Origin: Cerasibacillus sp036516575
GTDB taxonomy: Bacteria; Bacillota; Bacilli; Bacillales; Amphibacillaceae
Direction: 5' to 3'
Assembly: GCF_036516575.1 (NCBI RefSeq)
Contig: NZ_DATBTY010000006.1
Coordinates: 1 to 64,000 of the forward strand
Length of the DNA stretch: 64,000 bases
Positions 1-7,509 of the stretch are shown here, piece after piece. The notes under the pieces are model-generated. The model did no database searches. It was not told the origin of the DNA and saw only the letters and a program-made list of their open reading frames with translations. Numbering within the stretch: position 1 is the first letter of the stretch; every line of letters starts with the position of its first letter. A program made the translations under genes and the position numbers.

Positions 1-131
1 ACGACAGTTTAACTGAGAAAGCACTTTTATTGGAACAAGAATATGTCGACTTAGTTAATGAATACCATAAAATAATGGAAGAATTAGCAAAAGAACATAG
101 CGTTGAATATGAAGCGAATCAGAATGAATAG
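1..131 (+). CDS. C-terminal end of an unidentified protein (partial)
   Basis: The open frame enters from the left edge and ends at a TAG, giving the last 42 residues of a protein. The tail is highly charged and glutamate/lysine-rich (it ends EYEANQNE) and looks helical. I see no recognisable motif, so the family is unknown. The next 590 bases hold only a repeat array and the leader of the methyltransferase gene. Confidence 0.5.
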   Translation, partial: DSLTEKALLLEQEYVDLVNEYHKIMEELAKEHSVEYEANQNE

Positions 132-214
132 TTTATGATACTCAATATGACAAGCAGGATAAATGTCGATGTGACTTTCTCTGCTTGTTTAGTTGCAAAC
201 GATTTTTGGATGAA

Positions 215-530
215 CCTTTCAATCCAGCCTCTCGCAATGAAAACTTTCCACGAGACACCGCGTTGCGATTTCAATACGGCCTCTCGCGGTGAAAACTGTC
301 AACGAGACATCGCGTTGAGCCTTCAATGCAGCCTCTCGCGATGAAAAATCACCACGAGACAACGCGTTGAAGCCTCAATGCAGCCTCTCACGATGAAAAA
401 GCACCACGAGACACCGCGTTGAGCCTTCAATACAGCCTCTCGTGATGAAAAAAGCACCACGAGACAACGCATTGAGCCTTCAAAGCAGCCTCTCGCGATG
501 AAAAATCACCACGAGACACCGCGTTAAGAT
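215..530 (-). repeat. 52-bp hairpin repeat array A (6 units)
   Basis: Six direct repeats start at about 220, 272, 324, 376, 428 and 481, so the period is 52 bp with one 53-bp step. Read on the minus strand, each unit has a CAACGCGTTG-like near-palindrome, then a TCTCGT stem arm, a T-rich loop of about 14 nt, a CGAGAGGC arm and a conserved GC(A/T)TTGA(A/G) end. The family is the same as the two larger arrays near 7.5 kb and 35.5 kb, here in opposite orientation. The period is not a multiple of three and stops occur in the frames, so it is not coding. Outside the array, 132-214 and 531-660 show nothing recognisable. Confidence 0.9.
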
Positions 531-721
531 AGCGACTAATGATGAGGTCACTTTGCCGCTTATCAAACTGTTCTCATCTTTTTATTTTCCCTTTATCATA
601 TTAAAGTTGAATAAGAAGATTGTTATTGTGAAGTCTGAAATATTGCTTTGAAATGATATAGTTGATAAGAAGTTTGTTTCCCTTTATTCTAAAACATAGA
701 AGTATGAAAGGAAATGAAACC

Positions 722-1591
722 ATGACTACTAAAGAAAAAAGTGCGAAATTAGTTAATCAACATGTCCATATATTCAGATGTCCACTGTGCAAAGAACCGA
801 TGCAGGTAGTTGAGCTAGAAAGTCTTATATGCATTAACAAGCATACATTTGATTTTTCCAAACAGGGTTATGTCAATATGCTGACGCGTGCTGTTAAGAG
901 TCAATATGACAAAACGTTGTTTGAATCAAGGCAACAGATCATTATGGATAGTGATTTGTTTGGACAAGTACATAAAGAGATTGCGAATGTTGTAAAACAA
1001 TATATAAATGACACAAATACACATCTCCATATTCTCGATGCTGGCTGTGGTGAGGGCTCACATTTACAACGAATTTTAGATGAATGCAACAATAAAACAA
1101 TAATAGGAATTGGTCTCGATATTTCTAAAGAAGGGGTTTTACAGGCAGCGAAGAATTATAAGGAATCGATTTGGTTCGTCGGTGATTTGGCAGCTACTCC
1201 ATTAGTAGATCAGTCGTGTGATATTATATTAAATATTTTATCTCCAGCCAATTATGAGGAATTCAAACGGATATTAGCGCCGGGAGGGCTAGTTGTAAAA
1301 GTTGTTCCGCGGAGGAATTATTTAAAAGAGTTGCGTGAAGTGCGATTTGGTGAAACAGAAAAGACATCCTATAATAATGATGAAGCGGTATCGCTATTTA
1401 AAAAGCATTTTGACATCGTGCACCAATTTACATTGAGCTATACAAAAGTGCTTAACAAATCAGAGTTAGAAAATCTTGTTCACATGTCACCACTCGCTTG
1501 GAATTTAGAAAAAGAAGATATGAAAGCCTTTGTTAATCAAGAGACTAAAGCAATAACCGTAGATTTAGATATATTGATAGGTGAGCTCTAA
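722..1591 (+). CDS. RlmA-type 23S rRNA guanine-N1 methyltransferase
   Basis: This is an S-adenosylmethionine-dependent methyltransferase of the RlmA/TlrB family, which methylates guanine N1 in 23S rRNA helix 35 (G745/G748). The N-terminus carries the family's zinc knuckle: C20, C23, C37 and H41, within CPLC, then CINKH, followed by the hallmark FDFSKQGYVNML. The Rossmann SAM-binding motif is LDAGCGEGSHL near residue 102. At 289 residues the length fits the family. I chose the ATG at 722 because AAAGGA lies 8 nt upstream; an in-frame TTG at 662 has no such site. The gene stands alone. Whether it is the G745 or G748 enzyme, and whether it affects macrolide response, cannot be told from sequence. 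Confidence 0.85.
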   Translation: MTTKEKSAKLVNQHVHIFRCPLCKEPMQVVELESLICINKHTFDFSKQGYVNMLTRAVKSQYDKTLFESRQQIIMDSDLFGQVHKEIANVVKQYINDTNTHLHILDAGCGEGSHLQRILDECNNKTIIGIGLDISKEGVLQAAKNYKESIWFVGDLAATPLVDQSCDIILNILSPANYEEFKRILAPGGLVVKVVPRRNYLKELREVRFGETEKTSYNNDEAVSLFKKHFDIVHQFTLSYTKVLNKSELENLVHMSPLAWNLEKEDMKAFVNQETKAITVDLDILIGEL

Positions 1592-1660
1592 TAACAAATA
1601 GTCAACGTATTTTTAAAAGAGTAAGCACGCACGATATGTGTGAAAAATGGAGGAAAATAA

Positions 1661-2260
1661 ATGGCATCACAAAAATATTATGTTGTATGGTCAGGTAAGA
1701 ACACAGGGATATATAATTCATGGGAAGAATGTAAAGAGCAAGTTCACGGTGTGAAAAGTGCTCGGTATAAATCATTTAAATCGTTAAAAGAAGCCGAAGA
1801 AGCATTTGCAAAAGGAGGTGCTCCAGAAAGGCAATCCAATCGACCTAATTCATCATATATTGAAGAAAGTCTAAGTGTTGATGCAGCATGTAGTGGAAAT
1901 CCGGGGAAGATGGAGTACCGTGGTGTTGACACAAAAACGGGTGAGGAAATTTTTCATTATGGTCCAGTCGACAATGGGACGAATAATATCGGAGAATTTT
2001 TAGCGATTGTTCATGCGTTAGCTTTATTAAAAAATGAAAATAAGACGACACCGATTTATTCAGATTCGCAAACAGCGATCAGTTGGGTTAGAAAAAAAAG
2101 CGCAAACACGACGCTTCCAAAAAATAAACAAACGGAACATATTTGGCAAGTGATTAAACGTGCTGAAACGTGGTTAAGAAACAATTCATATTCGAATCAA
2201 TTACTAAAATGGGATACGAATCATTGGGGCGAAATTAAGGCGGATTTTGGCCGGAAGTGA
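1661..2260 (+). CDS. rnhA: Ribonuclease HI with N-terminal hybrid-binding (viroplasmin) domain
   Basis: Cleaves the RNA strand of RNA-DNA hybrids. Residues 4-50 form the caulimovirus viroplasmin-like hybrid-binding domain (YYVVWSGKNTGIYNSW). The rest is an RNase H fold with D74 (SVDAACSGNPG), E112 (GEFLA), D135 (YSDSQTA), E191 and D195. These sit at a constant +3 offset from the five catalytic/metal residues of the well-studied Bacillus halodurans enzyme (D71, E109, D132, E188, D192), so full activity is expected. The 199-residue length also matches that enzyme. GGAGG lies just upstream of the ATG. A second, shorter RNase HI-like gene lies at about 50.5 kb in the same window. Confidence 0.93.
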   Translation: MASQKYYVVWSGKNTGIYNSWEECKEQVHGVKSARYKSFKSLKEAEEAFAKGGAPERQSNRPNSSYIEESLSVDAACSGNPGKMEYRGVDTKTGEEIFHYGPVDNGTNNIGEFLAIVHALALLKNENKTTPIYSDSQTAISWVRKKSANTTLPKNKQTEHIWQVIKRAETWLRNNSYSNQLLKWDTNHWGEIKADFGRK

Positions 2261-2314
2261 TTTGTTTACCTGCAAGCAAAATGTTGAAGCACAAAAAGTT
2301 GAAGGGGATCAAAT

Positions 2315-2631
2315 ATGAGTGAACAAAATATATATATAATCATTCATAACACCCGTGATAAAATGAGCAAATCGCAACATAAAATTGCTGATTATATTTC
2401 GAACCACACTCAGTCCCATTTTTCACAGGTGCAAAGTTAGCTGAATTAACGGGGGTTAGTGAAGCAATTGACATAGAATTACTGAAGTTAGGAATTTATT
2501 TAAAACCATTAAATCGCTATGCAACGTCTACTGCTCATACAATTGAAGATATTGAAAAGGCAGTTTGGCTTCATGAATATGCAATTAATCGAGTCTTTCA
2601 TCAAAGTGAACTACTCTACGAGATAAAATAA
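2315..2631 (+). pseudogene. Chimeric remnant: RpiR-type regulator start joined to a class-III aminotransferase end
   Basis: The reading frame opens well (GAAGGGG, then ATG) and encodes an N-terminus like the HTH of MurR/RpiR regulators (TRDKMSKSQHKIADYISNH). It stops at a TAG after about 40 codons. A shift into another frame restores the expected helix-turn-helix text, FTGAKLAELTGVSEA. Immediately afterwards the frame becomes LGIYLKPLNRYATSTAHTIE, which matches the C-terminal end of glutamate-1-semialdehyde-type class-III aminotransferases, and it ends at the TAA. The simplest reading is one frameshift plus a deletion fusing two formerly neighbouring genes near 2468. No functional product is expected. 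Confidence 0.7.
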
Positions 2632-2647
2632 GTGAATCATATGACAT

Positions 2648-2675
2648 AGCCCCCACGATGTGATGGGGGCTTTTT
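2648..2675 (+). terminator. Rho-independent terminator
   Basis: An 8-bp perfect stem, AGCCCCCA paired with TGGGGGCT, with an 8-nt loop is followed by TTTTT. It ends the decayed transcription unit just upstream and faces the convergent gene beyond. Confidence 0.85.
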
Positions 2676-2695
2676 AATGCGAAAAACGCAATAAT

Positions 2696-3568
2696 TTATT
2701 TTATCCCTTGAACAAATGCCATGTAGTCACGATAATTTTTATCATTTGTAGAAATCAAGCTATTATGTCTCGTCGTTAATAGCCATTCACCATCATCTTT
2801 TTTTAGAAAAATGATGTATTGACCGTTTCGCTTTATTTTGTGTGAAGGAAGGAGTAAATCTTCAACATGAAATTTTCCTTTGTATGTTTCTAAAACAGTA
2901 TAATCGACCACTGAAACACTTCCTTCATTTTCAATTTTTTCAATGGTGATTTCAGCAACGATGTCTGATTCGTCCATTAGGTCTTGTAGATCATAAATTT
3001 CATTTGGGATAGGAACATAAGGTGGTTTTGTTTTTATATTTTCGTGGATGTATTGTTTTAGCCCTGTTAATGTATTGTATTGAGTTTCAACAAATGGCTG
3101 TTCATATGTTTTTTCAAAGGCATCTTTAAGCCGTAATAACTGATTATTTTCTTCAAGTTTGATAATAAATTCTGGGTGATTAAGATAGAAGAAGTCATCA
3201 TATATCGGGGAGTCAAATGGTTCTAAAAAGAAAACATATTTTTCATCTTGCTCAATTAACTCTTCATCGAGATAGACAAGAACGGTGTCATCATCTGTCT
3301 CTCCATAAATATGCTCTTGAATCTTGACTGAAAAAGCTGGTTTTTCGCCATTGAGCAATGTTGTTCCAACAACTTTTCCGACGACAACTGCATTCGCGTC
3401 TTCCATGAGAGAAGAAAAGGTCAATTCTTTTTCTAAAACACCCATGGTAGAAGAAACCATATTGACTTCTGTTAATATTATCTTATCTTTTTTATTGATG
3501 ACAAAGAAAACAATGATAAGAGCACTTAAAAATCCGAGACTCGCCAACCATAACCATTTTTTCTTCAT
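2696..3568 (-). CDS. Exported/anchored protein with two tandem β-rich repeats, function unknown
   Basis: The 290-residue protein starts MKKK and has one hydrophobic segment (about 5-24), a signal anchor or uncleaved signal peptide, so the rest should lie outside the membrane. The exterior part is an internal duplication. Residues about 51-115 (SSLMEDANAVVVGKV, then IYGE, then YVFFLEP) and about 196-275 (QDLMDESDIVAEITI, then YKGK, then YIIFLKK) share the same order of elements. Both read like small domains seen in Bacillus exported proteins that start with a 'DA-VVVG-V' strand and end with 'G-YLLFL'. I do not recognise a named family. A good RBS precedes the ATG. It converges with the terminator of the upstream unit. 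Confidence 0.75.
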   Translation of the reverse strand: MKKKWLWLASLGFLSALIIVFFVINKKDKIILTEVNMVSSTMGVLEKELTFSSLMEDANAVVVGKVVGTTLLNGEKPAFSVKIQEHIYGETDDDTVLVYLDEELIEQDEKYVFFLEPFDSPIYDDFFYLNHPEFIIKLEENNQLLRLKDAFEKTYEQPFVETQYNTLTGLKQYIHENIKTKPPYVPIPNEIYDLQDLMDESDIVAEITIEKIENEGSVSVVDYTVLETYKGKFHVEDLLLPSHKIKRNGQYIIFLKKDDGEWLLTTRHNSLISTNDKNYRDYMAFVQGIK

Positions 3569-3636
3569 TTATGAACCTCCTTTGTATATTGACTTAATTT
3601 TATTATAATTTAATTTATATGTCGATATATAATTAT

Positions 3637-3665
3637 AAAGTTGCCTTTATTATACGGGCAACTTT
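3637..3665 (-). terminator. Hairpin downstream of the peroxiredoxin gene
   Basis: A perfect 9-bp inverted repeat, AAAGTTGCC and GGCAACTTT, has an 11-nt loop. On the minus strand it is followed by an AT-rich rather than pure T tract, so it is a plausible but weak terminator for the peroxiredoxin gene. Confidence 0.55.
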
Positions 3666-3686
3666 ATGCTTTCGGGGTATCGTTTG

Positions 3687-4361
3687 TTAATTTCCAATAT
3701 CCTTATAACAAAACCACCAATCGAAGCAGTTTATCTCTCCAGCTTCTGCTTGTTGTATTCGCTTGTTTTTCTCTTGAACATCTGAAGGTGGTGGGATAAT
3801 TCCTTTATTTCCGATAATGCTATTGTGTGGCCAATCAGCTGGTAGAGCAACATGATATTGATCAGCCGTTTGAAGTGCATATAATGTTCGATAAATTTCA
3901 TGTAAGTTACGTCCTACTTCAGCAGGATAGAAAAAAATTGCACGAATCATTCCTTTATCATCAATAATATAAACGCCACGTACTGTTTTCGTATGTTGTG
4001 CAGTGTGTATCATACCTAATTTGTTAGCAACGGTTCCTAAAGGGTCAGCAATAATAGGAAATGTAATAGGTATACCAAGATGTTGTTCAATCCATTCTGT
4101 CCATTTCATATGGGGTTGAACTTGATCAATGGATAATCCTAATAGTTCAGTCTTCCGTTCACGAAATTTGGGATATAGTTGCTCAAATGCGACAAATTCT
4201 GTTGTACAGACAGGGGTAAAATCACCAGGATGACTAAATAAAATAAGCCACTTTCCCCGGTAATCGTCTGGAAGAGTTTTTTTCCCGTAGGTCGTTTCAA
4301 CGGTTATTTTCGGGAAAGTATCACCAATAGATGGTCTCCTTTCAAAATGGTTCTCATTCAT
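3687..4361 (-). CDS. Peroxiredoxin, Prx6-like (AhpC/TSA family)
   Basis: A thiol peroxidase that reduces H2O2 and organic peroxides. The peroxidatic cysteine C52 sits in the hallmark FTPVCTTEF. The 224-residue length, the long C-terminal extension and the conserved ALPADWP segment place it in the Prx6/archaeal-type subgroup. Two further cysteines, C212 and C218 in CFDWWFC near the C-terminus, are placed like the extra cysteines of archaeal members and could act as resolving cysteines. The start has GAGGAGG upstream. It is transcribed divergently from a CYP152 gene whose enzyme uses H2O2 as oxidant, which suggests a shared peroxide context (inference). No clear PerR box was seen between them. 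Confidence 0.88.
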   Translation of the reverse strand: MNENHFERRPSIGDTFPKITVETTYGKKTLPDDYRGKWLILFSHPGDFTPVCTTEFVAFEQLYPKFRERKTELLGLSIDQVQPHMKWTEWIEQHLGIPITFPIIADPLGTVANKLGMIHTAQHTKTVRGVYIIDDKGMIRAIFFYPAEVGRNLHEIYRTLYALQTADQYHVALPADWPHNSIIGNKGIIPPPSDVQEKNKRIQQAEAGEINCFDWWFCYKDIGN

Positions 4362-4490
4362 TTTTAAAGCCTCCTCATTTTCAATACGTTACATTGTATG
4401 ATAGGCATAAGTTGATGTGACATGGAGAAGAAATATGTGAAAAGAAATTAGAATAATTTGTGACAGACTGTAAAAAATAGGAAGAACTTA

Positions 4491-5768
4491 ATGGTGGGGT
4501 TGATTCTAATGGGAAATTATAACAAAATACCACGCGAAAAAGGAATGGATCATAGTTTGACTTTATTTCGCGAAGGTTATATATACATTTTAAATCGACG
4601 GCGAACTTTTCATTCAGATCTGTTCGAAACACGTTTACTTGGGGAAAAGGCTATCTGTATGGGAGGGATTGAAGCAGCACAATTATTTTATGATGCTGAA
4701 AAATTTAAAAGGAAGGGCGCAGCACCAAATCGAGTTATTCAAACATTGTTCGGGAAAGGCGGTGTACAAGGATTAGACGGAAAATCTCATCAAGAACGAA
4801 AAGAAATGTTTATGTCGATTATGTCTCGCAGTGAGCTTAATCGGTTGACTATTATTGCAGAAAGAGAGTGGGAGCGTGCTATAGAAAGATGGCGCAGAAT
4901 GAAAAAGGTTATTCTCTATGAAGAAGTGAAAGAAATTCTATGTCGAACAGCTTGCGAATGGGCAGGGGTTACCGTTCAGGAAGATGAAATTAAGAATCTG
5001 ACTAAAAATTTAGGAGCGATGTTTGAGTCTGCTGGTTCGGTCGGTCCAAATCATTGGCGAGGAAGAAGGGCTCGGAATGTTGTCGAAGCGTGGATGGCTA
5101 AGCATGTTGAAAATGTACGGCAGGGGATGATGACACCACCTGAACATACAGCATTCCATAAGTTTGCGTTGCATTCCGACCATGGCGACAATTTGCTTGA
5201 TATCAAAACAGCAGCAGTTGAAATAATAAATATTTTACGTCCTATTGTAGCAATAGCTATTTATATCAATTTTATTGCTATCGCTCTTTATCATTATCCT
5301 GATGAAACGAAGAAAATTCAGACGGGTAATGAAAAATATGTGGAAATGTTTATACATGAAGTTCGTCGTTTTTATCCTTTTTTCCCGTATGCAGTTGCAC
5401 GAGTAAAGAGAGATTTTATATGGGCAGGTTTCCGTTTTCAAAAAGGAACATTAACACTTCTAGATCTTTACGGTACGAATCATGATCCGAAAATATGGGA
5501 TAACCCTGAAGTGTTTCATCCTGAACGGTTTCATGATTGGGAAGGGGGGCCTTTTGGATTTATCCCTCAAGGTGGAGGAGATTATTTTTTGGGTCACCGT
5601 TGTGCAGGAGAATGGGTGACAATTGAGCTCATGAAAGTAGGTCTCGATTTTCTTGTTAATCGATTCGATTATAATATACCTGATCAAGATTTAAGTTACA
5701 GTATGGTTAATATACCAAGTATTCCTCGTAGTCAAGTAGTTATTAGAAATGTTAGGAGAAGAGACTAA
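4491..5768 (+). CDS. CYP152-family P450 fatty-acid peroxygenase
   Basis: A homologue of B. subtilis YbdT (P450 BSβ, CYP152A1), which hydroxylates long-chain fatty acids at the α/β carbon using H2O2 directly. The match extends along the length: SLTLFREGYIYI, LFYD, QGLDGKSHQERK, GPNHWRGRRAR, LRPIVAIA, LDLYGTNHDP. R250-P251 in LRPIVA is the carboxylate-binding Arg-Pro that replaces the usual acid-alcohol pair. The heme thiolate is C371 in GHRCAGEW, preceded by the GGG loop. The ATG at 4491 has AGGAAG upstream; an ATG six codons later (GTGGGG upstream) is an equally possible start. Decarboxylation to alkenes, as in OleT, cannot be excluded. Confidence 0.92.
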   Translation: MVGLILMGNYNKIPREKGMDHSLTLFREGYIYILNRRRTFHSDLFETRLLGEKAICMGGIEAAQLFYDAEKFKRKGAAPNRVIQTLFGKGGVQGLDGKSHQERKEMFMSIMSRSELNRLTIIAEREWERAIERWRRMKKVILYEEVKEILCRTACEWAGVTVQEDEIKNLTKNLGAMFESAGSVGPNHWRGRRARNVVEAWMAKHVENVRQGMMTPPEHTAFHKFALHSDHGDNLLDIKTAAVEIINILRPIVAIAIYINFIAIALYHYPDETKKIQTGNEKYVEMFIHEVRRFYPFFPYAVARVKRDFIWAGFRFQKGTLTLLDLYGTNHDPKIWDNPEVFHPERFHDWEGGPFGFIPQGGGDYFLGHRCAGEWVTIELMKVGLDFLVNRFDYNIPDQDLSYSMVNIPSIPRSQVVIRNVRRRD

Positions 5769-5792
5769 CTTCTGTCTGATTGCGATAAGTAT

Positions 5793-5984
5793 TAATGTGA
5801 ACTAATGTAGAGAGAAAAGCTGGGATTGGATTAAGTTAAGTACTTCAAAGTGTCCTAATCAGGTGTAGGTTATCGTTATTAGTTCACGTTAAACAGTTTA
5901 ATATAGCCTAATCTGAAGGGTTATCACGGGGTTACATTACTTTGCCAGGACGAGTGGAACGCAATGTTCTTTGCAAAAGTAATG
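5793..5984. other. Intergenic region with nested long-range inverted repeats
   Basis: This gene-free stretch holds two inverted repeats. AATGTGAACTAA (from 5793) pairs with TTAGTTCACGTT (to 5889) with one mismatch. CATTACTTT (from 5935) pairs with AAAGTAATG (to 5984). No coding potential was seen. It could be a decayed miniature element or simply RNA structure in the 3' region of the P450 transcript. Neither terminal duplications nor other copies in the window support a mobile element. Confidence 0.35.
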
Positions 5985-6006
5985 CTATAACATATTGACC
6001 GTTTAG

Positions 6007-6041
6007 AAGCGGAGAAAGCTGAAGTCTTCTCCGCTTATTTC
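6007..6041 (+). terminator. Strong hairpin, probable terminator
   Basis: A perfect 10-bp inverted repeat, AAGCGGAGAA with TTCTCCGCTT, has a 10-nt loop and is followed by ATTTCAT. The tract is short of thymines, so efficiency is uncertain. It lies between the convergent P450 and TusA-like genes and may serve either strand. Confidence 0.6.
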
Positions 6042-6075
6042 ATAGACAGTCAATTATCGGATTAAAGACTATATA

Positions 6076-6306
6076 TTAAAGTGCACCTTTTTTAATTGTA
6101 ATTGTCCATGTTGCATCATCTGTTTGTTCAAAGTTCGTTACCTCGTGTCCAGATTCGGCTGCCCACCGTGGAATGCTTTCTGTCGCTTGTGTGCAGTCGA
6201 AATCGATGATTAGTTCATCACCGTCATTCATTTGTTCCATTTCTTTTTTTGCTTCAACTAGTGGGAATGGACAAACTTTCCCTATCACTTCTAATTTTTT
6301 CTTCAT
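6076..6306 (-). CDS. TusA/YeeD-family sulfur carrier protein
   Basis: A 76-residue SirA/TusA-fold protein with the active-site motif CPFP (C12), which carries persulfide sulfur in this family, and a second cysteine at C38 (DFDCTQAT) often seen in YeeD-type members. Its ATG has GGAGG upstream. It lies 20 bp downstream of a YeeE/YedE-type transporter on the same strand. That pairing recurs widely, and in studied cases it supports thiosulfate uptake and use as a sulfur source. The operon is YeeE then YeeD here. Whether the carried sulfur comes from thiosulfate in this organism is inference. Confidence 0.88.
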   Translation of the reverse strand: MKKKLEVIGKVCPFPLVEAKKEMEQMNDGDELIIDFDCTQATESIPRWAAESGHEVTNFEQTDDATWTITIKKGAL

Positions 6307-6326
6307 TTATAATACCTCCATTATAT

Positions 6327-7388
6327 TTATGCTGAATAAGCGCTAGATGTTGCGCTCACTTTTTTCTTCACTTGTGGCCTAATAAAGACAAAATATGAAG
6401 CAGTCCAAGTTCCAAGTATGATGAATAATAACGAGAACCAGCCTTGCCATGTCATCATTGCTGTCATAACTAAACCATTACCAATTGAACATCCACCAGC
6501 GAGACTTGCTCCAAATCCCATTAAGTTACCGCCTATGAAACTAGTAATACCGGTTTTCGCGTCTGGCATTCTAAAGCGAAATTCGTGACTGCCTTTTGCT
6601 GCGATATATGAACCGAAAAAGATACCTAGAACTAAAAAGACACCCCAATTAATAAAAGCCATATCGCCTGTGACGGCAAATTGTAAAATATTTGCTGATG
6701 GCGTTGTAATTCCAAGCCCATAAACTCTTCCGGTAGCGGCACTCAGTGGCCAGGCGAGCATCGCGATGACTCCAACTAAAATAGCTGTCACAAACGGATG
6801 CCATCTTTTCTCAAATAAAAGATGTCTTAATCCCGTATACTTTGACTTTAATGATGGAATTTTGACTTTTGGTTTTTTAAGTTCTTTATAAACGATAAAA
6901 GTAACGATGAAAACTAACAGTGCTATTAAAACGCTGGTTGGAATGCCGGTACTTTCAGCCATGGAATTAGATGGTAATGCAATTGTTTTCATAGAAGAAT
7001 CGACTGGTGCTAGAAAACCTGTTTTCATAACTGCGCTCATAAACATATAGCCAAAAAGTGCAATCCAACTGCCAAGTAATCCTTCACCTGCTCGATACCA
7101 TGTTCCAGTAGCACAGCCACCTGCAAAAACGATTCCTATTCCAAAAATAAAAGAACCGATGATTGTTGCTAGCCATGAAAACTGTCCAGCAGAAAAATCG
7201 AAAAGACCAAAATGAATGAGGGTAAACACACCAACACTTTGTACGGCAATAGCGATTAATAACGCATAGAACATGCGATTATCTTTTGCAATATACATAT
7301 CGCGGAAGCCACCGGTTAAACAAAAACGGCCTCTTTGCATCACAAAACCTAGTAAAACTCCGCAAATAAGACCTGTTAATAACATCAT
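6327..7388 (-). CDS. YeeE/YedE-family sulfur (thiosulfate) transporter
   Basis: A 353-residue polytopic membrane protein with two homologous halves, as in the thiosulfate transporter TsuA/YeeE. Each half carries a conserved glycine/cysteine motif: GRFCLTGGFRD near the start, GGCATGTWYRAGEG near 91-104, and GGCSIGNG near 300. These cysteines line the transport path in the family. The adjacent CPxP carrier protein supports sulfur uptake. Two successive ATGs follow GGGAGTG. A well-formed σA promoter lies upstream, next to repeat array B. Confidence 0.88.
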   Translation of the reverse strand: MMLLTGLICGVLLGFVMQRGRFCLTGGFRDMYIAKDNRMFYALLIAIAVQSVGVFTLIHFGLFDFSAGQFSWLATIIGSFIFGIGIVFAGGCATGTWYRAGEGLLGSWIALFGYMFMSAVMKTGFLAPVDSSMKTIALPSNSMAESTGIPTSVLIALLVFIVTFIVYKELKKPKVKIPSLKSKYTGLRHLLFEKRWHPFVTAILVGVIAMLAWPLSAATGRVYGLGITTPSANILQFAVTGDMAFINWGVFLVLGIFFGSYIAAKGSHEFRFRMPDAKTGITSFIGGNLMGFGASLAGGCSIGNGLVMTAMMTWQGWFSLLFIILGTWTASYFVFIRPQVKKKVSATSSAYSA

Positions 7389-7430
7389 TATAAATTCACT
7401 CCCTTTTTAATCCATACTATATTGATATGA

Positions 7431-7460
7431 ATTATATGATATATGTAGCTAAAATGTCAA
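7431..7460 (-). promoter_or_regulatory. σA-type promoter for the YeeE-TusA operon
   Basis: Read on the minus strand there is a consensus -35 TTGACA, an 18-bp spacer and a consensus -10 TATAAT, about 43 bp upstream of the first ATG. The region around the -10 is rich in ATAT-type imperfect palindromes (ATATATCATATAATTCATATC-like symmetry), which could host a sulfur-sensing repressor. No specific operator could be assigned. Confidence 0.75.
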
Positions 7461-7509
7461 TGGGACATTAGCACAATATTTTTTAATATAAAGGAGCGAA
7501 TAGCATCAT

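Noticed and set aside
135..344. Small protein overlapping array A
   Set aside because: The frame runs into repeat units that are non-coding elsewhere, with no RBS and no similarity to proteins.
662..721. Longer N-terminus of the RlmA-type protein from a TTG at 662
   Set aside because: There is no RBS before the TTG, whereas AAAGGA lies properly before the ATG at 722 and the family starts shortly before the zinc motif.
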